A stretch of DNA of 5,668 nucleotides from JAHJGG01 sp041658785 (GCA_041658785.1 JBAZZL010000052.1:1-5668); one strand, 5' to 3'. Shown: positions 1-5,132, counted from the first letter of the stretch. Notes: generated by a model not told the origin, from the sequence alone. Translations and numbers: made by a program.

Positions 1-261
1 GAATCTTTTTGGGCGCATCTTTTTCAAAAAGAAAATTGGCGCGATAGAGTGCGGCGGATGAAGTATTTCCCGGCCGCGTTAGATTTGCTCCGCCACACCC
101 GCTTTGAACCCACTTCAAAAGAAAATCCCAATAAGCCGACGGAAATCCTTCACCGCTTTGCCGGAGTCACGGCAGACGACCATCTATTTTATGTACAGGT
201 TAAGGAAGACAAGCGCAAAAATCAAAAATGGCTAATGTCAACTTTTCCAGAAATGAAATAA
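1..261 (+). CDS. 3' end of an unidentified gene; possible small BECR-fold nuclease-like domain (partial at left edge)
   Basis: The frame is open from base 1 to the TAA at 259-261, giving 86 visible residues. There is no stop upstream, so the gene starts outside the window; the GTG at 49 and ATG at 58 are possible internal or true starts, but neither has a ribosome binding site. The visible part begins with a Trp-rich stretch (FWAHLF, then NWRDRVRRM). It continues with a helix-like segment YFPAALDLLRHT, a basic and polar linker, and a strand-rich end (LHRFAGVT, DHLFYVQVKED, KWLMSTFPEMK). The order helix, then several strands ending in 'FxVQVKE...KWLMSTFP', recalls the barnase-EndoU-colicin-RelE (BECR) type domains common in phage and toxin proteins. 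That is a resemblance from memory, not a demonstrated match. It has no visible functional link with the ferredoxin oxidoreductase gene downstream, which has its own promoter. Confidence 0.6.
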   Translation, partial: ESFWAHLFQKENWRDRVRRMKYFPAALDLLRHTRFEPTSKENPNKPTEILHRFAGVTADDHLFYVQVKEDKRKNQKWLMSTFPEMK

Positions 262-296
262 CGCGCTAAAAAACAAAAAAGGACTTCCCGCTAAGT

Positions 297-328
297 GTGG
301 TATATGAACCACGGCCGAAAGCCTTTTT
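297..328 (+). terminator. Weak candidate terminator after the left-edge gene
   Basis: A 5-bp hairpin (GTGGT 297-301, loop ATATGA, ACCAC 308-312) is followed at once by a 3-bp GGC/GCC hairpin around CGAAA (313-323) and by five T (324-328). The stems are short. The position is sensible: between the TAA at 261 and the promoter starting at 330. It could end transcription from the left-hand gene, but it is not a strong intrinsic terminator. Confidence 0.3.
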
Positions 329-329
329 C

Positions 330-358
330 TTGATTACATTATGTCAGAGATATACAAT
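330..358 (+). promoter_or_regulatory. Promoter of the ferredoxin oxidoreductase beta gene
   Basis: The -35 TTGATT (330-335) and -10 TACAAT (353-358) are separated by exactly 17 nt; they match the sigma70 consensus at 4/6 and 5/6 positions. The expected start point is near 365. That leaves a leader of about 28 nt before the ATG at 393 and excludes translation from the GTG at 297 or the ATG at 360 on this transcript. This is a match by eye; no expression evidence exists here. Confidence 0.55.
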
Positions 359-392
359 AATGTCAAGCGAGATGTGGATAATTTTATCTGAT

Positions 393-1241
393 ATGCCCGA
401 CGAAACCCAAAAATTCAACACGAACATCAGTCCCACGTGGTGTCCTGGTTGCGGCAACTTTGGCATTTTTACCGCTTTGAAACAGGCGTTGGTTAAGCTT
501 GATTTGGCTCCGCACGAACTCGTGGTTTTTGCCGACATTGGTTGTTCTGGCAATACGGCGGATTTCTTAAAATGCTACATGTTTCATTCTCTGCATGGGC
601 GCGCGATTCCGCCAGCCGTAGGCGCAAAGCTTGCCAATCATGGTTTGCCAGTACTCGTGATTATCGGCGATGGCGGGGCGTATGGCGAGGGAGGAAATCA
701 TTTTATCAATTTAATGCGCGGGAACCACGACATCACTGTTCTTGTTCATGATAATTATATTTACGGCTTGACTACTGGACAATTTTCACCCACGACAATT
801 AAGGGCACTATTACGAAAACCACACCTGAAGGAGCGATTGAAGAAGCGTTAAATCCTTTGGCCTTGGCGCTCGCCAATCATACCACTTTCGCGGCGCGCG
901 GGTATTCTTTTGATATTTCCGGGCTTACTGATTTGATTGTTCAAGCCATGCGGCACAAAGGATTTTCGCTGGTAGATATTTTACAGCCATGCGTTACTTT
1001 CAATAAAACGCAAACAATGAAATGGTATCAGGAACATATTTTTAAATTAAATAAAAAGTTTAAAACGAGAGAAGAAGCTTTTGGCGAAGCGTTAAAAACC
1101 GACAATCTCGGCACAGGCATTTTTTGGCAGGAAGAAAAGTTGGCGTATCATGAGGAGGATGCAGTATTGAAGCAAGGCGTTTTGGTAAATAGGAGAATCG
1201 AGAAAGTGAATATAGAGGAATTGGTGGAGGAATTTGCTTGA
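393..1241 (+). CDS. korB: 2-oxoacid:ferredoxin oxidoreductase, beta subunit (2-oxoglutarate/pyruvate type)
   Basis: This cytoplasmic subunit binds thiamine diphosphate and one [4Fe-4S] cluster. With an alpha subunit it oxidatively decarboxylates a 2-oxoacid, making acyl-CoA, CO2 and reduced ferredoxin. The 282-residue product has the family's usual length. Visible features are WCPGCG (C17, C20) near the N-terminus, DIGCSGN (C51), the diphosphate motif GDG at 92-94 with the partner DN at 120-121, GLTTGQ at 125-130, and DILQPCVTFNK (C200). Cysteines 17, 20, 51 and 200 have nearly the spacing of the four cluster ligands known in archaeal enzymes of this family. The frame is open upstream, with possible starts at 297, 360 and 372. 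I chose 393 because family members begin about 15 residues before WCPGCG and the promoter maps to 330-358. The GLTTGQ and LQPCVTFNK wording is closest to KorB/OorB, but substrate cannot be read from this subunit alone. No alpha subunit adjoins it. Confidence 0.93.
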   Translation: MPDETQKFNTNISPTWCPGCGNFGIFTALKQALVKLDLAPHELVVFADIGCSGNTADFLKCYMFHSLHGRAIPPAVGAKLANHGLPVLVIIGDGGAYGEGGNHFINLMRGNHDITVLVHDNYIYGLTTGQFSPTTIKGTITKTTPEGAIEEALNPLALALANHTTFAARGYSFDISGLTDLIVQAMRHKGFSLVDILQPCVTFNKTQTMKWYQEHIFKLNKKFKTREEAFGEALKTDNLGTGIFWQEEKLAYHEEDAVLKQGVLVNRRIEKVNIEELVEEFA

Positions 1242-1247
1242 TTATTG

Positions 1248-1356
1248 ATTGGAAATTAGAAATTGGAAATTAGAAACTGTCCAGCACCGAGCGGGATCCC
1301 GCTGTGGCGGGAGAAACTGGAAATTAATTTCTAGTTTCCAATTTCCAGTTTCCAAT
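1248..1356. repeat. Large intergenic inverted repeat made of 14-nt units
   Basis: The arms 1248-1279 and 1325-1356 are imperfect reverse complements: 27 of 32 positions match and all five differences are transitions. As plus-strand RNA three of these are G-U pairs, leaving only two mismatches. The left arm holds two perfect tandem copies of TTGGAAATTAGAAA (1249-1262 and 1263-1276). The right arm holds two variant copies on the other strand (1342-1355 and 1328-1341). The 45-nt centre includes the 12-nt palindrome GCGGGATCCCGC (1291-1302), an overlapping hairpin CCCGC-TGTG-GCGGG (1298-1311), and a third near-perfect palindrome (1313-1338) that competes with the right arm. The element fits almost exactly between the korB stop (1241) and the rplK stop (1357). 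It could block transcription from both sides, but neither strand has a T-tract after the stem, so it is not a standard intrinsic terminator. It resembles a dispersed palindromic repeat. Confidence 0.85.
1249..1276 (+). repeat. Perfect tandem duplication of a 14-nt unit
   Basis: TTGGAAATTAGAAA occurs twice back to back (1249-1262, 1263-1276) with no mismatch, forming most of the left arm of the larger inverted repeat. The exact identity of the copies suggests recent duplication or slippage, whereas the right-arm copies have diverged (A/G and C/T changes only). Confidence 0.9.
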
Positions 1357-1779
1357 TTATTCCACCACCACTCCCATTTGCCGCGCGGTTCCTTCAATAA
1401 TTTTCATGGCGGCTTCAATGTCATTGGCATTCAAATCCGGCATTTTTTCTTTTGCTATTTCCTTTACTTGGGCTTTGGTGATTTTGCCTGCTTTGTCCTT
1501 CAAAGGGTTGCCAGAGCCTTTTTTGATCCCAGCCGCTTTTTTGATCAGTTCACTTGCTGGAGCAACTTTGGTAATAAAGTCAAATGTCCGGTCTTCGTAG
1601 ACGCTGATTACAACCGGTACAATTTCACCTCGTTTGCCGGCTGTCGCATTATTGAACTTTGCGCAAAAGTCCTGGATATTCAAACCATGCTGGCCCAAAG
1701 CCGGACCAACCGGCGGCGCGGGGTTGGCCATTCCTCCTGGGATTTGTAATTTGATTTGGGTGACTAATTTTTTTGCCAT
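1357..1779 (-). CDS. rplK: 50S ribosomal protein L11
   Basis: L11 (uL11) binds the GTPase-associated region of 23S rRNA together with L10 and the L7/L12 stalk, and takes part in factor-dependent GTP hydrolysis. The product has 140 residues, the standard length. The N-terminal domain carries the Pro-rich signature PAPPVGPALGQHG (20-32) and NIQDFCAKFN. The C-terminal rRNA-binding domain has VYEDRTFDF (60-68), the loop AAGIKKGSGNPLKDKAGKIT, and the closing helix and tail IEGTARQMGVVVE. The ATG lies at 1779-1777 with no Shine-Dalgarno motif before it; the preceding bases are A/T-rich. It is the third gene of secE-nusG-rplK, 80 nt after the nusG stop, and the spacer is structured. Unusually, the cluster ends here: rplA does not follow, and the next gene converges on it from the opposite strand across an inverted repeat that begins right at the rplK stop. 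Confidence 0.98.
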   Translation of the reverse strand: MAKKLVTQIKLQIPGGMANPAPPVGPALGQHGLNIQDFCAKFNNATAGKRGEIVPVVISVYEDRTFDFITKVAPASELIKKAAGIKKGSGNPLKDKAGKITKAQVKEIAKEKMPDLNANDIEAAMKIIEGTARQMGVVVE

Positions 1780-1796
1780 AGTTTTTAAATGCTTAG

Positions 1797-1851
1797 AATG
1801 CTGGAAAGGCTGGAAGCTTGGAAAGAACGCCTTTCCTGCCTTTTTGGCATT
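1797..1851 (-). promoter_or_regulatory. Structured RNA in the nusG-rplK spacer; possible ribosomal-protein control site
   Basis: In the minus-strand transcript an outer 5-bp helix (AATGC at 1851-1847 with GCATT at 1801-1797) encloses a perfect 8-bp helix (GGAAAGGC at 1836-1829 with GCCTTTCC at 1810-1803). Between them lies an asymmetric internal loop of 10 nt on one side and 1 nt on the other. A smaller alternative, GGAAAG-GCGTT-CTTTCC (1836-1820), overlaps the 8-bp helix. A helix / asymmetric loop / helix in this position recalls the site where ribosomal protein L1 represses the E. coli L11 operon. Only the shape and position agree; I did not recognise a conserved L1 sequence motif. It may instead be a simple processing or stability element. 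Confidence 0.4.
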
Positions 1852-1859
1852 TTAGGCTT

Positions 1860-2405
1860 TTAGAGTTTTTTTACCTGCAACGCATCAAGCTCAACCGGCG
1901 TTTCTCTCCCAAACATATTGACCAAAACTTTAACTTTGCCGCGCGCTTCGTCAACGTTGCTGATCTTTCCTTCAAAATTTTTGAATGGCCCGTCGATAAT
2001 ACGCACCGGCTGGTCAACTTCAAGATCAATTTTGTGGGTGGGGTCTTCTATGCCCATGCGTTTTTGCAGAGAATCTACTTCTTTCTGGTCAATTGGCGTG
2101 GGGGTGGTGCCAGAGCCGACAAATCCGGTTACATTTGGAGTATTGCGCACCACATACCATGAATCATCGGTCACGACCATCTCCACCAAGACATATCCGG
2201 GAAAAATTTTTTCCTCCACTACCGCGCGTTTTCCATTTTTAATTTTAATTTTTTTTTCTTTTGGGACGAGCACTCCAAAAATTTTGTCTTGCATGTCAAA
2301 AGAATCTATCCGCTGCTCAAGATTTCGTTTTACATTTTCTTCGTAACCGCTATAGGTGTGGAGCACATACCAACGGCGGCCGAGATCTAATGTTTGTTTT
2401 GCCAT
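1860..2405 (-). CDS. nusG: Transcription termination/antitermination factor NusG
   Basis: NusG rides on RNA polymerase. Its N-terminal (NGN) domain closes over the clamp and its C-terminal KOW domain contacts Rho or ribosomal protein S10, coupling transcription and translation. The product is 181 residues, typical for the family. The NGN domain is visible as RRWYVLHTYSGYEENVKRNL (10-29), the IFPGYVLVEM signature (67-76) and the strand VVRNTPNVTGFVGSG (85-99). The KOW domain runs from about 128 to the end, with VRIIDGPFKNFEGKI (134-148) and VLVNMFGRETPVEL (160-173). There is no large domain II insertion. The start is the ATG at 2405-2403, 9 nt after the secE stop, so the two are surely co-transcribed; no Shine-Dalgarno motif is seen between them. 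It is followed by rplK after a structured 80-nt spacer. Confidence 0.98.
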   Translation of the reverse strand: MAKQTLDLGRRWYVLHTYSGYEENVKRNLEQRIDSFDMQDKIFGVLVPKEKKIKIKNGKRAVVEEKIFPGYVLVEMVVTDDSWYVVRNTPNVTGFVGSGTTPTPIDQKEVDSLQKRMGIEDPTHKIDLEVDQPVRIIDGPFKNFEGKISNVDEARGKVKVLVNMFGRETPVELDALQVKKL

Positions 2406-2414
2406 ACAAAATTT

Positions 2415-2735
2415 TTATTCCGCGGATTTAGTCGGATAAGCGGGAGTCGTTTCTATTTCATCTACTTCAATTTTACCAATATCGGCTGGGACGTTTTTTG
2501 GTTCTCCTGGCTGTTCTATTTCGCCGGCGATTGCCGGATTGTTGTTGCTAATGATTGATTCTAAACCTATATTGAATGCATAATCAAGTATGCCAAAAAA
2601 TATCGCTGTGCCCAAACTCATTGCGATTACAATCAGCGAGTAGTTGGTTGTCTGTTTTTTGGTTGGCCAGACGACTTTTTTCATCTCGCCGATAGATTCT
2701 TTGAGATAGTCTTTTATTTTTTTGATAAGTTTCAT
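2415..2735 (-). CDS. secE: Preprotein translocase subunit SecE with a long acidic C-terminal tail
   Basis: SecE is the small clamp subunit of the SecYEG channel in the cytoplasmic membrane. The first 30 residues are the amphipathic cytoplasmic helix, with the conserved kink region IGEMKKVVWPTKKQT (15-29). One transmembrane helix follows (about 33-55, from SLIVIAMSL to LDYAFN), ending near LESII (62). Most single-span SecE proteins, roughly 60-65 residues long, stop about here. This one continues for 44 more residues (63-106) in a Pro-rich, acidic tail with nine Asp/Glu and three Lys, predicted to lie outside the membrane. The tail keeps a clean frame up to the stop, and the nusG start follows 9 nt later. 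The start is the ATG at 2735-2733; the upstream bases are A/T-rich with no Shine-Dalgarno motif. It is first in the secE-nusG-rplK unit. Confidence 0.95.
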   Translation of the reverse strand: MKLIKKIKDYLKESIGEMKKVVWPTKKQTTNYSLIVIAMSLGTAIFFGILDYAFNIGLESIISNNNPAIAGEIEQPGEPKNVPADIGKIEVDEIETTPAYPTKSAE

Positions 2736-2772
2736 ATATTTTTATTTTTAGGAAAAAATTTGGACTAGACAA

Positions 2773-2789
2773 GTGGCGGGAGGAACTGG
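2773..2789 (+). repeat. 17-nt motif shared with the korB-rplK inverted repeat
   Basis: GTGGCGGGAGGAACTGG at 2773-2789 matches GTGGCGGGAGAAACTGG at 1304-1320 in 16 of 17 positions. Both copies are GC-rich islands inside AT-rich spacers. By a rough random-sequence estimate one such pair in a window this size has perhaps a 5-10% chance, so it is suggestive only. Confidence 0.4.
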
Positions 2790-2814
2790 TTCAAATCTGT
2801 GTTTTATAAGGTCT

Positions 2815-2834
2815 AAAAAAAGGCCTTAGGCCTT
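2815..2834 (-). terminator. Compact intrinsic terminator between gyrB and secE
   Basis: On the minus strand AAGGCC (2834-2829), a TAA loop and GGCCTT (2825-2820) form a 6-bp stem with four G-C pairs, followed by five more T (2819-2815; seven T in a row counting the stem end). It lies about 100 nt after the gyrB stop and suits termination of gyrB. It also lies a few bases after the predicted start of the secE transcript, so it may act as a leader attenuator. Confidence 0.65.
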
Positions 2835-2849
2835 AGATTTAATCTAAGG
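2831..2849 (-). promoter_or_regulatory. Hairpin overlapping and competing with the terminator stem
   Basis: CCTTAGATT (2849-2841) and AATCTAAGG (2839-2831) are perfect reverse complements separated by one base, forming a stem-loop of about 7-8 bp. The 3' arm shares AAGG (2834-2831) with the 5' arm of the terminator, so the two cannot form fully at once. The 7-mer TAAGGCC is repeated in tandem here (2835-2829, 2828-2822). This is the geometry of an antiterminator/terminator pair, but the predicted transcription start (about 2846) would cut off the outermost bases of this hairpin, leaving a 7-bp version. Confidence 0.5.
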
Positions 2850-2852
2850 TTT

Positions 2853-2881
2853 ATTATATAGAAAAATATTTTTTTTGTCAA
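2853..2881 (-). promoter_or_regulatory. Perfect consensus sigma70 promoter for secE-nusG-rplK
   Basis: On the minus strand TTGACA (2881-2876) and TATAAT (2858-2853) are separated by exactly 17 nt, matching the sigma70 consensus at all 12 positions. The spacer is almost all A and T. The predicted start point is near 2846, giving a leader of about 110 nt before the secE ATG at 2735. The promoter begins about 50 nt past the gyrB stop, so the export/elongation/ribosome cluster can be transcribed independently of gyrB. Confidence 0.8.
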
Positions 2882-2932
2882 GGTTGCGAAAGTGGATAAG
2901 TTTTATAGAGTATAATACCAGAAACATGAATA

Positions 2933-5032
2933 TTATATATCCAAATTTTCAACATGTTTTGCATGCGTTTGAATATATTTTTTACGCGGCGCCACCTCGC
3001 TTCCCATCAAAATATCAAATATCTCGCTTGCTTTCTCCGCGTCATCGATCGTTACTTGCTTCATCATCCGGTGTTCCGGGTTCATGGTGGTTTCCCAAAG
3101 CTGATCTGGATTCATCTCACCCAGACCTTTATATCGTTGAACATTTAACCTCTGGCCCCTAACTTCTTTTTTTGTTGAAGATTCGGCTTCCACCGCTGTT
3201 TCCACCGCCTCTTGTCCTTCGGATTCGATTATTTCAAGGTCCGAGTCTTTTACTCCATATTTCTTTTTGTACGCCTCCAATGCTTCCAAATTATAAATCC
3301 ATTCCGTTTCTTTGCCTTTTTTGATTGAGTAAAGGGGCGGTTGGGCAATATAGATGTGGCCTTGATAGATTAGGTCTGGAAAATAACGGAAAAAAAGAGT
3401 GAGAAGCAGTGTCCTAATATGGGAACCGTCCACATCAGCATCAGTCATGATAACAATTTTGTGATAACGCAGTTTTTCGATCTCAAATTGTTCTCCGACG
3501 TTTGTGCCCATGGCAATAATGAGAGACTTCAATTCGTTGTTTGTCAAAATTTTATCAATACGCGCGCGTTCGACATTCAATACTTTGCCGCGCAGAGGGA
3601 GTATGGCTTGCGTTTTCCGGTCGCGTCCTTGTTTGGCCGACCCGCCGGCAGAATCACCCTCTACAATATATAGTTCAGATTCTTCCGCGCTTCTAGAAGA
3701 ACAGTCCGCCAGCTTTCCGGGCAGTGTAAAGCCCTCCAGCGCGCCTTTCCGCAGCACTGATTCACGGGCAATTTTGGCGGCATTCCGGGCCTTGGCGGCG
3801 AGAACGCATTTGCCGATAATGCCTTCGGCATCACGCGGATTTTCTTCCAAAAATATCATAAAAGCGTCGCCGAAGATACTTTCGACAGCGGTCTTTACTT
3901 CGGGGTTTCCTAATTTTGATTTGGTCTGCCCTTCAAATTGAGGTTCAGGTATTTTTATGGAAATAATGGCAGTCAATCCTTCACGGACGTCTTCTCCAGA
4001 AAGATTGTCGTCTTTTTCTTTCAAAATATTTTTATTGCGCGCATAGGTGTTTAGAGTCCGGGTAAGCGCGGCCCTAAAGCCAGCCACATGCATGCCGCCG
4101 TCCGGATTGATAATATTGTTGGCAAAGGGATGAAGCGATTCAGCGTAATCATCTGTATATTGCAAAGCAATTTCTACGATGATGTTTCCTTCTGATTTTT
4201 CTACATAAAAAATATTTTCGTGTTTTGGCTCGCGGTTTTTATTGATATGTTTGACATAACTCTTGATTCCGCCTTCAAAATAGAATTGGTAATTATTTAT
4301 GTCAAATGGCCCTGCGGTTGGGTCAGTTTTTTTTTCTTCGGCAGTTCTTTCGTCCGTAATGCTGATGCGCACGCCTTTGGTAAGGTAGGCTTGCTGGCGC
4401 AGGTGATCAACGATTGTCTTCCAAGAAAAATTGAGAGTTTCAAAAACAGATGAATCAGGATGAAAAGCAATAGTTGTGCTGGTTTTTTTGCTTTTACCAA
4501 TAGCTCGAACTTTGGCTTTTGGTTTGCCTAGGCGATATTCTTGCATCCAGATTTTTCCATCGCGTTCTACCTCCGCTCTCATTTCATCGGATAACGCATT
4601 TACTACTGATACGCCTACGCCATGCAATCCGCCGGAAATTTTGTAGCCGCCATCGCCAAATTTGCCTCCGGCATGAAGCTTGGTCAAAACAACCTGCAAA
4701 GCGCTGACTTTTTCTTTTGGATGGATATCAACAGGAATGCCGCGGCCATTATCCGTTACTTCCACCCAATGATCAGGACGCAATCTAATAATTACGTCCG
4801 TGCAATAACCGGCCATTGCCTCATCAAAAGCATTGTCTACTACTTCCCAAATCATGTGGTGGAGACCTTGCTGCCCGGTGGAGCCAATATACATTCCTGG
4901 CCTTTTTCTGACTGCCTCAAGCCCTTCAAGCACGCTAATATGCTCGGCTCTATAGCCTGACCCGGCTGTTTTTTTCTTAGCTGAAATTATTTTTTTGACG
5001 ATTCTTCCTTTGGTTACGCGTCTTTTTGGCAT
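2933..5032 (-). CDS. gyrB: DNA gyrase subunit B
   Basis: GyrB is the ATPase half of DNA gyrase, which introduces negative supercoils together with GyrA (not in this window). The 699-residue product starts with a Lys/Arg-rich extension (1-22). The GHKL ATPase domain follows: E63 (general base) and N67 in EVVDNAFDEA, DNGRGIP (94-100), and the lid and loop GGKFGDGGYKISGGLHGVGV (122-141). Next come the transducer domain and the TOPRIM domain, with LYIVEGDSAGGSAKQG (E458) and the metal-binding TDADVDGSHI (D531, D533). The tail has QRYKGLGEMNP (632-642) and ends VENLDI. QAILPLRGKVLNVERA (475-490) is the GyrB form rather than ParE, and the large E. coli-type insertion is absent. An acidic linker (about 596-623) separates TOPRIM from the tail. 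The ATG at 5032-5030 is chosen because the promoter lies just upstream; no Shine-Dalgarno motif is present. Confidence 0.97.
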   Translation of the reverse strand: MPKRRVTKGRIVKKIISAKKKTAGSGYRAEHISVLEGLEAVRKRPGMYIGSTGQQGLHHMIWEVVDNAFDEAMAGYCTDVIIRLRPDHWVEVTDNGRGIPVDIHPKEKVSALQVVLTKLHAGGKFGDGGYKISGGLHGVGVSVVNALSDEMRAEVERDGKIWMQEYRLGKPKAKVRAIGKSKKTSTTIAFHPDSSVFETLNFSWKTIVDHLRQQAYLTKGVRISITDERTAEEKKTDPTAGPFDINNYQFYFEGGIKSYVKHINKNREPKHENIFYVEKSEGNIIVEIALQYTDDYAESLHPFANNIINPDGGMHVAGFRAALTRTLNTYARNKNILKEKDDNLSGEDVREGLTAIISIKIPEPQFEGQTKSKLGNPEVKTAVESIFGDAFMIFLEENPRDAEGIIGKCVLAAKARNAAKIARESVLRKGALEGFTLPGKLADCSSRSAEESELYIVEGDSAGGSAKQGRDRKTQAILPLRGKVLNVERARIDKILTNNELKSLIIAMGTNVGEQFEIEKLRYHKIVIMTDADVDGSHIRTLLLTLFFRYFPDLIYQGHIYIAQPPLYSIKKGKETEWIYNLEALEAYKKKYGVKDSDLEIIESEGQEAVETAVEAESSTKKEVRGQRLNVQRYKGLGEMNPDQLWETTMNPEHRMMKQVTIDDAEKASEIFDILMGSEVAPRKKYIQTHAKHVENLDI

Positions 5033-5071
5033 AAATTGAGTAAGTTGGATTATTAGCTGATTTTAAAGTAA

Positions 5072-5100
5072 ATTATAGCATACTGCGAATAAGAAAACAA
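5072..5100 (-). promoter_or_regulatory. gyrB promoter with extended -10
   Basis: On the minus strand TATAAT (5077-5072) is preceded by TGC (5080-5078), an extended -10 element. TTGTTT (5100-5095) stands 17 nt upstream as a weak -35 (3/6). The predicted start is near 5065, giving a leader of about 32 nt with no ribosome binding site. The perfect -10 with TGn makes this a strong candidate despite the poor -35. Confidence 0.72.
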
Positions 5101-5103
5101 GTC

Positions 5104-5132
5104 TTTATTATTGTTTTATTTTTGTGTATACT
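5104..5132 (+). promoter_or_regulatory. Promoter candidate for the right-edge membrane protein gene
   Basis: TATACT (5127-5132) is a good -10. TTTATT (5104-5109) is 17 nt upstream and a poor -35 (3/6). The predicted start is near 5139, so the leader would be only about 16 nt before the ATG at 5155. It lies back to back with the gyrB promoter, with three bases between the two -35 boxes. Confidence 0.45.

Noticed and set aside
297..392. N-terminal extension of the ferredoxin oxidoreductase beta subunit from GTG 297, ATG 360 or ATG 372
   Set aside because: The promoter at 330-358 predicts a transcript starting near 365, after the 297 and 360 starts. Family members begin just before WCPGCG. ATG 372 cannot be fully excluded and would add seven residues.
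1239..1241. Recoded TGA (glycine) as in Gracilibacteria or Absconditabacteria
   Set aside because: The product has normal family length when TGA is a stop, and no gene in the window needs an in-frame TGA.
1248..1356. CRISPR array or attachment site
   Set aside because: The repeats are 14 nt, contiguous and mirrored, with no spacers of constant length. There is no integrase or tRNA gene nearby.
1249..1749. Plus-strand open frame of 166 codons across the inverted repeat and rplK
   Set aside because: It is antisense to rplK, begins in repeat sequence, and its protein has no recognisable domain.
1918..2346. Plus-strand open frame opposite nusG, and similar ones opposite gyrB (for example 3504-3941 and 4622-4960)
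   Set aside because: They are complement shadows of strongly conserved genes on the minus strand, with odd composition and no recognisable domain.
2761..2800. tRNA-like piece on the plus strand with GGTTCAAATC resembling a T-arm
   Set aside because: The T-stem does not pair, and no acceptor, D or anticodon arms can be built around it; likely coincidence.
2911..2916. Plus-strand TATAAT as a promoter into the gyrB antisense strand
   Set aside because: The only good -35 (TTGTCA at 2875-2880) is 30 nt away, and the region is so A/T-rich that isolated -10 boxes are expected.
2933..5032. ParE (topoisomerase IV) instead of GyrB
   Set aside because: QAILPLRGKVLNVERA and the C-terminal ending are of the GyrB type; ParE usually has a different sequence after GKILN.
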